NCBI GenBank assembly: GCA_030667705.1
Contig: DAOUVJ010000007.1
Span: 1 to 41,293 of the forward strand
Length of the DNA stretch: 41,293 bases
Source of the DNA: Promethearchaeota archaeon
GTDB taxonomy: Archaea; Asgardarchaeota; Lokiarchaeia; Sigyniarchaeales; SOKP01
Reading direction: 5' to 3'
This document shows positions 32,124 through 40,618 of the stretch, one piece after another. Below the pieces are notes generated by a model. It was not told the DNA's origin, ran no database searches, and saw only the letters and a list, made by a program, of their open reading frames with translations. How positions within the stretch are numbered: the stretch's first letter is position 1; each line of letters opens with the position of its first letter. Both the position numbers and the translations under genes were made by a program.

Positions 32124-34984
32124 ATTTCCTTAATTGGAAGTGAAAAAGCAAAGGTACTTCCTTTATTTCTACCTTTTGATTCTGCCCAAATCTCTCCACC
32201 ATGGAGTTCTACAATTTCTTTTGATATATAGAGACCAAGACCAGTTCCTTCAATTCCTACGTCAAATCCTTGACCATATCTTTCTATTTTTCCAAATTGG
32301 GTGAATAATAGTTTTTGTTCCTCTTCAGTTATACCAATACCCGTATCATCCACGGAAATAATGTAAAAATCATCTTCCTTTCTGGAACTTACTACTATCG
32401 TGCCACCTTCAGGAGTGTACTTAACAGCATTTAGAACGAGATTGGAAACTACTTCATAAATTCTTTCTTTATCAAAGAACATGATAATATCTCCATCAAC
32501 GTTGAATTCAAATTTTTGATTACGTAGTTCTGCCATTCCTTCAAGTTGACGAACACAATATTTAATGAGAAATGATAAGTTTTCTTTAGTTTTATTTAAT
32601 TTAATCAATCCTTGTTCTAATCGAGAGCTTTCAACGATAGCATTAACATAATTTTCAAGTCTTTTACTTCCCTTCTTAATTTCTTCTAAGATTGAAATGA
32701 CTTCATCGTCCAGTTTATTCGCATGGAATTTTAATAGGAGTTCTGTAAAACCTTTAATGGAGATTAATGGGGTTTTTAATTCATGTGAAGTTCTTGAAAA
32801 AAGATCGGATTTCAACTTATTTATTTCACTGAGCATTATATTTTGCGCTTCTAAGTGCTCTTGTGCTTGCCAACGCTTTTGTTCAATTTCTAAGGCATCA
32901 CATATTAAAAATAAAACTAATTTATTTTGATTACTGATGATGGGTGTACTTTTGTATAAGACGCAAATTGCGTTATTTAATTCATTTCCGGTTATGATTA
33001 ATTTACCATAGCATGTTTTAATATCGTTTTCTTTTATATATAAATCAGTTTGGGCAAATTCCATTTGGTCGACATCAAAATATTCTTGAGGGAAATCATG
33101 GTTTTGTTTAAATATTTCGGAACAAAAAAGAGTGGTATTGAATTCTGAAGCGTTATAAGCGTGAATATCTCCTGTATTTGTGGTAATCCTGTATTCTTCT
33201 TTGTCCTCCCCTACAAACTTATTAATATACAATACTAAATTCCCATCTAAAAGTTTTAAGCAAGTATTCAAGAGGAGTTGAATGTTTTTATGGGTATTCG
33301 TCGTAAAATTCAAGAAGTTTATGTTTAACTCATATATTAATTCTTCATACATTTTCTTTTCAGTAATATCTTCGACCCATAATCTGAAAAGAATTAAATT
33401 TCCCTCGTCATCGAACTGATCTGAACGCTTTCCATGAAGCCATTTTAGTTTACCTTTTTTAGTTATTATCCGGATTTCTAAATCCATGCCTTCGGAGGAT
33501 CTTAAAATTTTCAAGAAATCATCAGGATGAATGATTTTATTTGCTAAGTTGTCATATATAAATTCTGTTTCTTGATAGCCCATGATGTCAATTAACGTTG
33601 GATTAACATACGATATTTTTTCGTTAAGAACATCCACTTCTAAGATCCCTACGGAAGAGGTTTCGAGTAAATCACGATATTTTCTTTCAGATTCTTTTAT
33701 TTTTTGTTCAGCTTGAACTTTTTCTGTTATATCGGCAACTGTAAAAATGATATTCTCAATTTCTCCATCTTGAGAGGTTAGTGGAGTTGCATTTAAGGAT
33801 ATAAGTATAATTTCCTTACTAGGTAATTTACAATTTATGATCATATCTTTTATTGGCTTTCTGTTTTTCAATATACGTTGGTAAGGACGAGTTTTATCAG
33901 ACATTATATTACCCTTATTGTCTAATAGTTTAAAGTGACTATTTTTAAGTAAAGTACCGACCATTTGATCTCTAGGGACTTTTAAAACATTCTCGGCTTG
34001 AGAATTCATATATATGACAGTTCCTGTTTTATCAATAGAAACTATTCCCACTGGATTTGTTTCCATTATTCTTTCTAGCTTCTGATGTTCTCTTTGCAAT
34101 TTCTCTTCTGTTTTTTTTCTTTCAGTGATATCTTCGAATGTAACTAATATTCCGACAATATTGTTATCTGAATCATGGAGAGGAAGGCGATTAGTATCGA
34201 CCCAAATTGTACTTCCATCTTTCAAGATCCAAGATTCAATGATATGAAATTTAGTATTCTTGCTTTCGATTATTCTTTTTTCTTGTTCCTCGTTATATTT
34301 AATTTGATCCGAATTCCATAAAATTTCCGCATCTGTTTTATTGATGATATTTTCAGGGTGTTCTATGTTCACGAGTTTAGCATAATTATCGTTACAACCA
34401 AGATAATTAAGATTATTATCCTTCCAGAATATATATTGAGGAATATTCTCCGTGACTGTTTCTAACATCTCATAGGAGCTCTTTAGTGCCTCTTCAAACT
34501 TTTTAGGATTAAATAGTTTCCAAAAGCGGATTTCTGGGATTGTATTGGTAATTTTTTTGAACCTTTCTTCATTAAATTTAATTTCTTCTTCCAATTTTTT
34601 TATTTTTGATAAATCCTTTAAACTTATTAGTATACGTTGCTCATTTAGATCGTTCCTAAAGCTTTTTGCTCTTAATTCAGCCCAGATATAATCTTTTTTA
34701 ACATCTTTAAGTTGAACTTCATGAACACCGTTTTCTAGTCCGTGATCTCTTTTTAAAATCTTATTGATTTCTTTTGAATAATCAGAATGTAGTAATTCTA
34801 AGAATGATTTCTCAATTAGTTTATTTTGTGAATATCCCAAATAATTAAGCAATTCACATTGATTAACAAATTCTATTAAATAGTTTGGCTCGTTCTTCAC
34901 AACTATGATTAAGTCACTTATCGAATTTAGCAAAATATCGCTTTGAGCTTCGAGATTTTCTAAATCTTTTTTGTTAGAAATCAT
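32120..34984 (-). CDS. Soluble multi-PAS/GAF sensor histidine kinase
   Basis: A 954-residue kinase without membrane helices. I read four PAS domains: about 14-135, 170-300 (with FHIIESWILKDGSTIWVDTNR), 305-435 and 440-560 (each ending in an ITE+K linker). A GAF-like domain with LLNTCLKLLDGNLVLYINK spans about 565-715. HisKA follows, with SRTSHELKTPLISIKG and His734. The HATPase carries NLVLNAVKYTPEGG, DDTGIGITEEE and EGTGLGLYISKEIVELHGG. No receiver domain or DNA-binding output is fused or adjacent. Its promoter region holds an 18-bp palindrome and 14-bp direct repeats (35003-35041). It is clearly paralogous at its C-terminus to the kinase at 5478-7385. Confidence 0.9.
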   Translation of the reverse strand: MISNKKDLENLEAQSDILLNSISDLIIVVKNEPNYLIEFVNQCELLNYLGYSQNKLIEKSFLELLHSDYSKEINKILKRDHGLENGVHEVQLKDVKKDYIWAELRAKSFRNDLNEQRILISLKDLSKIKKLEEEIKFNEERFKKITNTIPEIRFWKLFNPKKFEEALKSSYEMLETVTENIPQYIFWKDNNLNYLGCNDNYAKLVNIEHPENIINKTDAEILWNSDQIKYNEEQEKRIIESKNTKFHIIESWILKDGSTIWVDTNRLPLHDSDNNIVGILVTFEDITERKKTEEKLQREHQKLERIMETNPVGIVSIDKTGTVIYMNSQAENVLKVPRDQMVGTLLKNSHFKLLDNKGNIMSDKTRPYQRILKNRKPIKDMIINCKLPSKEIILISLNATPLTSQDGEIENIIFTVADITEKVQAEQKIKESERKYRDLLETSSVGILEVDVLNEKISYVNPTLIDIMGYQETEFIYDNLANKIIHPDDFLKILRSSEGMDLEIRIITKKGKLKWLHGKRSDQFDDEGNLILFRLWVEDITEKKMYEELIYELNINFLNFTTNTHKNIQLLLNTCLKLLDGNLVLYINKFVGEDKEEYRITTNTGDIHAYNASEFNTTLFCSEIFKQNHDFPQEYFDVDQMEFAQTDLYIKENDIKTCYGKLIITGNELNNAICVLYKSTPIISNQNKLVLFLICDALEIEQKRWQAQEHLEAQNIMLSEINKLKSDLFSRTSHELKTPLISIKGFTELLLKFHANKLDDEVISILEEIKKGSKRLENYVNAIVESSRLEQGLIKLNKTKENLSFLIKYCVRQLEGMAELRNQKFEFNVDGDIIMFFDKERIYEVVSNLVLNAVKYTPEGGTIVVSSRKEDDFYIISVDDTGIGITEEEQKLLFTQFGKIERYGQGFDVGIEGTGLGLYISKEIVELHGGEIWAESKGRNKGSTFAFSLPIKEI

Positions 34985-35002
34985 TGCTGTTCATAAGCCT
35001 AC

Positions 35003-35041
35003 AAGAATATGCATATTCTTCTTATAAATGCATATTCTTCT
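35003..35041. repeat. 18-bp palindrome overlapping a 14-bp direct repeat in the kinase promoter region
   Basis: AAGAATATGCATATTCTT (35003-35020) is a perfect inverted repeat. ATGCATATTCTTCT occurs at 35009-35022 and again at 35028-35041, with start points 19 bases apart (about two helical turns). The array lies 19-57 bases upstream of the ATG of the 954-residue kinase (34984, minus strand). It is therefore well placed to control or autoregulate that gene. Confidence 0.45.
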
Positions 35042-35102
35042 GGTATTTATATATTGGTATATTTTACACGTATTCGTCTAAGTAAATCACTTCACTAAAT
35101 GG

Positions 35103-35122
35103 ATTTTATGATTTATAATCAA
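35103..35122 (+). repeat. 20-bp promoter element, copy 1
   Basis: ATTTTATGATTTATAATCAA, identical to the copy at 35495-35514. Its core GATTtatAATC is an inverted repeat. It ends 57 bases before the ATG of the 76-residue gene (35180), a position compatible with a TATA element or operator. Confidence 0.45.
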
Positions 35123-35179
35123 TAATATTTTGGATAAAAATGTAAAAATTAAATTAAAAAAAAAAACATTGGTGGCCAG

Positions 35180-35410
35180 ATGGAGAATCAGAAAATTCTA
35201 TCTTTACGATCTGCAATATGGGCTGTTAAAGATGGCACGTTTAGTACAATGATTAGTGCTATTCAGCCCGGAAAAGTTAAAGAATCCATGGATCTTGCAA
35301 TGAAACGATTATTAATGATGGCGACATCCATAGATGGATTTAGATATGAAATTCATATTGCTAACGATCTCGTGGAAGGCATGCCAATAATAGGATTAGA
35401 AGCCCCATAA
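35180..35410 (+). CDS. Small conserved-looking protein of unknown function
   Basis: A 76-residue cytoplasmic protein without cysteines. It begins with LSLRSAIWAVKDGTFSTMISAI, followed by a helix (KVKESMDLAMKRLLMMATSID) and a strand (FRYEIHIANDLVEGMPIIGL). No known domain is recognised. A GGTGG purine stretch five bases before the ATG supports translation. A 20-bp element 58 bases upstream is repeated exactly in front of cysE, suggesting common control. It is followed by a T8 tract (35435-35442) that may end the transcript. Confidence 0.5.
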   Translation: MENQKILSLRSAIWAVKDGTFSTMISAIQPGKVKESMDLAMKRLLMMATSIDGFRYEIHIANDLVEGMPIIGLEAP

Positions 35411-35434
35411 TAATATTAACTACAGATTAAATTC

Positions 35435-35442
35435 TTTTTTTT
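35435..35442 (+). terminator. T8 tract after the 76-residue gene
   Basis: An oligo-T run 25 bases after the stop codon, typical of archaeal intrinsic termination. It would separate the small gene from cysE-cysK, which has its own copy of the upstream element. Confidence 0.3.
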
Positions 35443-35494
35443 ATTATTAATTCTTGATTCTTGAGTGAAGATTTAGTAGAATTTATAGTCAGAA

Positions 35495-35514
35495 ATTTTA
35501 TGATTTATAATCAA
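35495..35514 (+). repeat. 20-bp promoter element, copy 2
   Basis: An exact second copy of ATTTTATGATTTATAATCAA, ending 72 bases before the cysE ATG (35587). Flanking similarity extends weakly (AATATTTTGG against CAATTTTATG downstream). Confidence 0.45.
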
Positions 35515-35586
35515 CAATTTTATGAGAATATAAACATTCCATATTAGCACTATTAATGAAATAATATATGGTGAATTTCTCTGGAT

Positions 35587-36426
35587 ATGAACGATTTTTT
35601 AAATTGTCTTAATTGTGGAAAAAAATTAGGAACGAAAGCTCAAGAAGGACATAATATTTGCGCTGAATGTGTAATGAAGCTTGATTTTAAAACTCAAGAA
35701 ATTAACCAAGAACAAGTGGATATACCTCTCCAACAAATACTTGATTTCTTCATATCTGATGTAAATTGCGTGTTTCATAAAGATCCTGCAGCTCACACGC
35801 TCGTTGAAGTGTTAACAAGTTATCCCGGAATTAAAGCAGTTTTATTACACCGGATTTCACATTTCTTTCATAAATTAGGCATGCCTTTTGTCCCACGATA
35901 TATAGCAAATATAGCAAGGGAGCTAACAGCTATTGAAATTCATCCAGGTGCAGAAATTGGAAGCGAGTTCTTTATTGATCATGGTGCGGGAGTCGTAATC
36001 GGAGAAACAGCCATTATCGGCAATAATGTGACAATATATGCTGGAGTTGTATTAGGTGGTACAAGTTTAAATCAAGTAAAGAGACATCCAACTATTGGTA
36101 ATGATGTGGTGATTGGATCAGGAGCGAAAGTTCTTGGACCTATAACTGTAGGCGATAATGTAAGAATTGGGGCTAATTCTGTTGTAATTAACGACGTTCC
36201 TGCGGGTTCAGTTGTAGTAGGTGTTCCCGGGAGAATAGTCTCTCGAGAAGGAGAAAAAATTAAAAAAATAGACTTAAGGCATGGTGATCTTCCTGATCCT
36301 CTATCTATTACAATTTCTAAGTTAGAAGAACGGATAAGGGAAATGGAAAGCAAGTTAAATATTAAACCTTCTAAGGGAGATGAATATATTGAAATCTATT
36401 ATGGAGAACAAGGAGGAGGAATATAG
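35587..36426 (+). CDS. cysE: Serine O-acetyltransferase with N-terminal zinc ribbon
   Basis: Makes O-acetylserine from serine and acetyl-CoA, the first step of cysteine synthesis. The core is a left-handed beta-helix with hexapeptide repeats. Key motifs are DPAAHTLVEVLTSYPGIKAVLLHR, IHPGAEIGSEFFIDHGAGVVIGE, VTIYAGVVLGGTS and RHPTIGNDVVIGSGAKVLGP, ending in GVPGRIV. Two features are unusual. An N-terminal CxxC...CxxC zinc-ribbon-like segment (Cys7, Cys10, Cys25, Cys28) precedes the enzyme. A helical tail (ISKLEERIREMESKL) follows it. The usual C-terminal CysK-binding Ile is present as the final residue (GGGI), as in CysE proteins that form the cysteine synthase complex. cysK starts two bases after the stop. 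Confidence 0.9.
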   Translation: MNDFLNCLNCGKKLGTKAQEGHNICAECVMKLDFKTQEINQEQVDIPLQQILDFFISDVNCVFHKDPAAHTLVEVLTSYPGIKAVLLHRISHFFHKLGMPFVPRYIANIARELTAIEIHPGAEIGSEFFIDHGAGVVIGETAIIGNNVTIYAGVVLGGTSLNQVKRHPTIGNDVVIGSGAKVLGPITVGDNVRIGANSVVINDVPAGSVVVGVPGRIVSREGEKIKKIDLRHGDLPDPLSITISKLEERIREMESKLNIKPSKGDEYIEIYYGEQGGGI

Positions 36427-36428
36427 TA

Positions 36429-37355
36429 ATGGGTGCGTTAAACAATATCATTGAAACCATTGGAAATACTCCACTGGTTAGATTAAATAAAATTGCAGAA
36501 AATGTTAAACCAACGATTTATGCTAAATTGGAATATTTCAATCCTGGTGGAAGTGTAAAGGATAGAATTGGCATGAATATGGTGCTCAAGGCTGAAGAAG
36601 AAGGACTAATTTCTAAAGAAACAACTATTGTGGAACCTACTTCAGGGAATACAGGAATTGGATTGGCACTAGTAAGTGCTGCAAAAGGATATAAATTAAT
36701 TTTAGTAATGCCTGAAAGTGTTACAATTGAAAGAATTCAGATCCTTAAAGCATATGGTGCAGAAGTGATTTTAACACCTAAAGAAAAAGGAATGAAGGGA
36801 TCGATTGCTAAAGCTGAAGAATTAGCAAAAGAGAAAGGAAATGTCTTTATTCCTCAACAATTCAAAAATCAAGCCAATCCTGATATTCATAGAAAAACTA
36901 CAGCAAAGGAAATCTTTAATGATTTAGCAGGTCATGTTGACGCATTCGTTAGTGGAGTTGGTACTGGTGGTACAATAACGGGTGTAGGAGAAATTCTAAA
37001 AAAAAATGTTGGTGAACGAATGAAGATTTATGCCGTTGAACCTAAAGATTCTCCAATTTTATCAGGGGGATCTCCTGGTCCTCATAAAATTCAAGGGATT
37101 GGAGCGGGTTTTATTCCGGAAGTATTGAATACTAATATCTATGAAAAAGTGATTACAGTTGATTATGAAGATGCTATAGCAACCGCTAGAAAATTAGCAA
37201 GAATGGAAGGCATATTTGTAGGCATCTCATCTGGTGCAAGCGCATGGGCGGCTATTTATGAAGCTTCAAAAGACTTTAATGAAAATGAAAATATTGTTGT
37301 TCTCTTACCCGATGGAGGAGAGAAATATTTGTCGACTGAATTATATCGCATTTAA
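36429..37355 (+). CDS. cysK: Cysteine synthase (O-acetylserine sulfhydrylase)
   Basis: A PLP enzyme that converts O-acetylserine and sulfide to cysteine. The 308 residues are of normal length. GNTPLVRLNK opens the protein. NPGGSVKDRIG contains PLP-lysine Lys44. PTSGNTGIGLALV is the substrate loop, GVGTGGTITGVGE the phosphate loop, and ISSGASAWAA and LLPDGGEKYLST are late signatures. The Shine-Dalgarno is the AAGGAGGAGG run in the last codons of cysE, and the genes are separated by only two bases. Reduced sulfide is available in the anaerobic lifestyle implied by the rest of the window (inference). Confidence 0.95.
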   Translation: MGALNNIIETIGNTPLVRLNKIAENVKPTIYAKLEYFNPGGSVKDRIGMNMVLKAEEEGLISKETTIVEPTSGNTGIGLALVSAAKGYKLILVMPESVTIERIQILKAYGAEVILTPKEKGMKGSIAKAEELAKEKGNVFIPQQFKNQANPDIHRKTTAKEIFNDLAGHVDAFVSGVGTGGTITGVGEILKKNVGERMKIYAVEPKDSPILSGGSPGPHKIQGIGAGFIPEVLNTNIYEKVITVDYEDAIATARKLARMEGIFVGISSGASAWAAIYEASKDFNENENIVVLLPDGGEKYLSTELYRI

Positions 37356-37388
37356 GTAAATTAACAAATACAAGAATCTAAAAGTAGT

Positions 37389-38294
37389 TTAAGTATTTCT
37401 TTTAATTTGTATTGTTTCTGTCAACAAGATATCAAGAATTCTTTTCCAATATTCCTCGATGTTCCAATTCAATTTGTTTTTAATCTTATTAGATATATCA
37501 GCAAATATATTTTTAATCTTCAAAGTGTGAAAATAGTTTATTAATGGAGCGATAATTGCAATCATGTATTGTTTTTCTCCAAATCTTTCTTCTTTATCAG
37601 GATACGAATCAAAAAAAAGATATCCTCGACTATTTAAATTGTCAATATTTAATAAAACGCCTTCAGCCTTAGTAATTTTGTCGTGACCGTAAATGGAAGT
37701 TGCTACCGTAAACAATTGATTTGCAATGTCGTTTAAGGATATGGAAAAATTCTTTTCTATAGGATAATGACGATTTAATTGGTGACCAAACTTGTCGTCC
37801 CAAATTGTTAGTAATAGGCACATAAATTCTCCTTGTTCACTAGTAGGTGGTATCTCCACTTCGATATTTATGGTTGAAAAGACTTCGTCCACTTTGTTAT
37901 TTAAAGTGTTTATTCGGTTAATACGTGAAATTTTACCAGATATTATAGCTAACAAGTCTTTCTCGTCAAATGGCTTTGTTAAATAATCGTCTACTCCTAA
38001 CATTTTTCCAAACCTAATATCTTTGGGAGTAGTACGCGCAGAAAGAAAAACGAAAGGAATTCGATTCCATCGTGATTCGTTAGATATCGCTCTAAAAAAT
38101 TCATAACCATCCATTTCTGGCATCATTATGTCGCTAACGATAAGATCAGGAACTTGTTCAAGTTCCGAAAGAATTTTTAGAGCTTCTTTTCCGTTTTTTG
38201 CTGTAATTGGGTTATAATTGTTCGATTTTAACACTAAATTTAAGTTATACAACAAATCTACATTATCTTCAACTACAAGTATAAGAGGTTTCAA
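37389..38294 (-). CDS. Response regulator with a putative longin-like output domain
   Basis: A 301-residue protein. Residues 1-125 are a receiver domain: acidic pair in VVEDNVDLL, phospho-acceptor Asp55 in IVSDIMMPEMDGYEF, LSARTT, and Lys107 in DDYLTKPF. After a short linker, residues about 150-290 are not a DNA-binding domain. They show strand, helix, strand patterns: FMCLLLTIWDDKFGHQLNRHYP, then ISLNDIANQLFTVATSIYG, then AEGVLLNIDNLNSRGYLFFD, then YMIAIIAPLINYFHTLKIK, then a long helix. That pattern recalls the longin/roadblock-like domains common in Asgard proteins (pattern only). It lies 51 bases downstream of the MASE3 kinase gene on the same strand and is its likely partner. Confidence 0.75.
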   Translation of the reverse strand: MKPLILVVEDNVDLLYNLNLVLKSNNYNPITAKNGKEALKILSELEQVPDLIVSDIMMPEMDGYEFFRAISNESRWNRIPFVFLSARTTPKDIRFGKMLGVDDYLTKPFDEKDLLAIISGKISRINRINTLNNKVDEVFSTINIEVEIPPTSEQGEFMCLLLTIWDDKFGHQLNRHYPIEKNFSISLNDIANQLFTVATSIYGHDKITKAEGVLLNIDNLNSRGYLFFDSYPDKEERFGEKQYMIAIIAPLINYFHTLKIKNIFADISNKIKNKLNWNIEEYWKRILDILLTETIQIKRNT

Positions 38295-38345
38295 GGCGAA
38301 TCTAATGGAATTTCATTTTAAATTTCTATTACAATAGAACTAGGG

Positions 38346-40565
38346 TTAGTTAGTATATATTTCTTTTTCAATTCTCGGAAAAAAAACATAAAAAATTGCC
38401 CCTTTTCCAAATTCGCTTTCAACATACACTTCTCCATTATGAAGTTCAATCAATTCTTTCGCAATAGATAATCCCAGGCCAGTTCCGGGGATATCACTTA
38501 CCTGATCTGACCTAAAGAATCTCTGAAATATAGATGTAATATCTTTTTCTAAAATTCCAACTCCGTTATCTTCAATTTGGAATAAAACTCCATCCTTGGC
38601 ATTAGGATTATATTTACCTTTGTAGTGATTAATAGTTTTAATTTCGATAATACTCTTTTCTTTTGAATACTTTATAGCGTTGTCAATAAATATACGAAAT
38701 ATTTGATCAACTTTCTTACTATCCCCATATAATTTGATGTCTTCACTAATGCCTACTTTAAAAGTTATATCTTTCTCGTTTCCAATTGGTTCCATCAGTG
38801 TTAAGATATCCTTAACAACTAGAGATGGCTGATATTCTTTCCATTCCATTTTAGCTTTCCTTTCATCTATTCTTGAAAGCGTTAGAATATCTTCGATCAA
38901 GTCTTTTAGAAGGTAAATATTTCTTGAGATTCCTTCTCTCAATTTTTTTTCGATTTCTGGAGTAATTTTATCAGAGTGGTTTTCTAAAAATTCAATCGAT
39001 AGCGTTAATACGCTAATTGGTGTTCTTAATTCGTGAGAAACAGTAGAAACAAAACGGCCTAAGTCATCTTCCGCTTTTTTCCGAGCTGTTATATTCCTAC
39101 CATATATATTTGCATATCCCCTATCTTTTATTGGAACAATGAAAAGATTATAAATTTGATCATTGATCATCAACTCAATTTCTAAATTTAGGTTCTCAGA
39201 AAGGGAATTTTTGACGTGTTCCTGTAAATCCTTAGGGATTATACTCCCTTCTCCGATTAAGAATAAATCTTGACTCATTTTATTTGCCAAAAGAATATAT
39301 TTGTTACTTACTCTTAATATGGGGTTAGGATTTTCCAATGGAAACCTTGCCATATCCTCAACTTTTTCTTGCGCGATCTTACGTTCTGTTATATCGGTAT
39401 AATTTTGTATAATTCCAACGAATTCGCCATTGGTGTTTTTATGAGGAACTGTTCTTACAAGACTTACAATCTTAGTACCGTCATCGAATTTAGTAACTAA
39501 TTCGTATTCAAACTGGTCTTTTCCTTGTTGTATTTGATTCCTTGAGCAAAATTCGGTATTACATCGATGTTCGTACCCTAATTGAAGGTCGTAACATTTT
39601 TTACCTATAAGGTCTTCCTTGGATAAGCGGAAAAGAGAAGCGTATGTTTCATTAACCCGCAAGATTTCGCAATCATTACTAATCACCCTTAATGGTAGAG
39701 ATGCGTTAAACATTTGGTTAAACTCAGAATATGCTTGTTCTAATTGGTTCGCTTTTTCAATCGAAGCTTCCTCACTCAGCTTCAATTTCCTAAATAATAA
39801 ATCAAAGGGGGTTTCTATACCCAATTCGATTATTGCCTTATAGACAAAGAAAAAGGCAATTATTTTAAAAATATGACCAATATAATTTGAGAAATCAAAT
39901 ACATCAATATAGAATGTAAACGCTAATTCTGAAATCATTGTGGCAATTATGGATATTACAATTAAAAGAAATGTCTTTGGATCAAACTCGTCTTTATGCT
40001 TATATAAAACTATTAGTGTAACGAAAAGAATTATATCAATTACATATTCACTAATTATTTTAAACGGAGTTAGCCCCGGACCTTCGATATAGCAGACAGG
40101 GAAGAAACCCTGAAAAATTGAGGTTAATAAAATAAAAATGATAATGATATAGCTCACGAATAAATAACTGACTTTTATCTTTTTATTAATCATTAAGGAA
40201 GCAAATAAATATGAGAGTGCTTGCCAATATCGGGCTACAACCCATAGTTGTGTTGGAAGATTCTTATCAAATTCAGGGAATACACCCATTCCTGAGTAAG
40301 CTAAGGTGTGAATTAAATCGATTGCACTTATGAAAAGAACAGAAATCCCTAAAATCAAAAAGAAGGAGCTATTCATGTATTTTCTTGAGTGCCAACCAAT
40401 AAGAAAAATACCTCCTGAAATAATAATACTAATTAATTCTGTAATAGAATGAAAGAGGAGATAATTGTTAAGACTTATTAGATAAGTGAGAAACAAACCT
40501 CCTATTAATATTACATACTCAATTAAATCTCGACGAAATTTCGATGCTTCTGAATCATTTTCCAT
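38346..40565 (-). CDS. Membrane MASE3-PAS sensor histidine kinase
   Basis: A 739-residue membrane kinase from ATG 40565 (GTG 40592 would add nine residues; GGAG lies 11 bases before the ATG). The N-terminal part has seven or eight membrane helices of MASE3 type, with FHSITELISIIISGGIFLIGWHSR, DLIHTLAYSGMGVFPEF and LPTQLWVVARYWQALSYLFA. A PAS domain (about 275-390) has an unusual Cys-containing insert (CYDLQLGYEHRCNTEFC). A second short PAS-like region follows. HisKA carries STVSHELRTPISVL with His511. The HATPase shows IDNAIKYSKEKS, EDNGVGILEKD and PGTGLGLSIAKELIELHNG. It is second in the run GTPase, kinase, regulator, 53 bases after the GTPase gene. Confidence 0.9.
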   Translation of the reverse strand: MENDSEASKFRRDLIEYVILIGGLFLTYLISLNNYLLFHSITELISIIISGGIFLIGWHSRKYMNSSFFLILGISVLFISAIDLIHTLAYSGMGVFPEFDKNLPTQLWVVARYWQALSYLFASLMINKKIKVSYLFVSYIIIIFILLTSIFQGFFPVCYIEGPGLTPFKIISEYVIDIILFVTLIVLYKHKDEFDPKTFLLIVISIIATMISELAFTFYIDVFDFSNYIGHIFKIIAFFFVYKAIIELGIETPFDLLFRKLKLSEEASIEKANQLEQAYSEFNQMFNASLPLRVISNDCEILRVNETYASLFRLSKEDLIGKKCYDLQLGYEHRCNTEFCSRNQIQQGKDQFEYELVTKFDDGTKIVSLVRTVPHKNTNGEFVGIIQNYTDITERKIAQEKVEDMARFPLENPNPILRVSNKYILLANKMSQDLFLIGEGSIIPKDLQEHVKNSLSENLNLEIELMINDQIYNLFIVPIKDRGYANIYGRNITARKKAEDDLGRFVSTVSHELRTPISVLTLSIEFLENHSDKITPEIEKKLREGISRNIYLLKDLIEDILTLSRIDERKAKMEWKEYQPSLVVKDILTLMEPIGNEKDITFKVGISEDIKLYGDSKKVDQIFRIFIDNAIKYSKEKSIIEIKTINHYKGKYNPNAKDGVLFQIEDNGVGILEKDITSIFQRFFRSDQVSDIPGTGLGLSIAKELIELHNGEVYVESEFGKGAIFYVFFPRIEKEIYTN

Positions 40566-40618
40566 GTTAAGAATATCTCCATTGTTAAGCACTATTTATC
40601 ATTTCCTTTTTCCATTTT

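Noticed and set aside
36072-36353. Antisense open frame inside cysE
   Set aside because: It overlaps the conserved hexapeptide-repeat region of a certain gene. It looks like a repeat-derived shadow.
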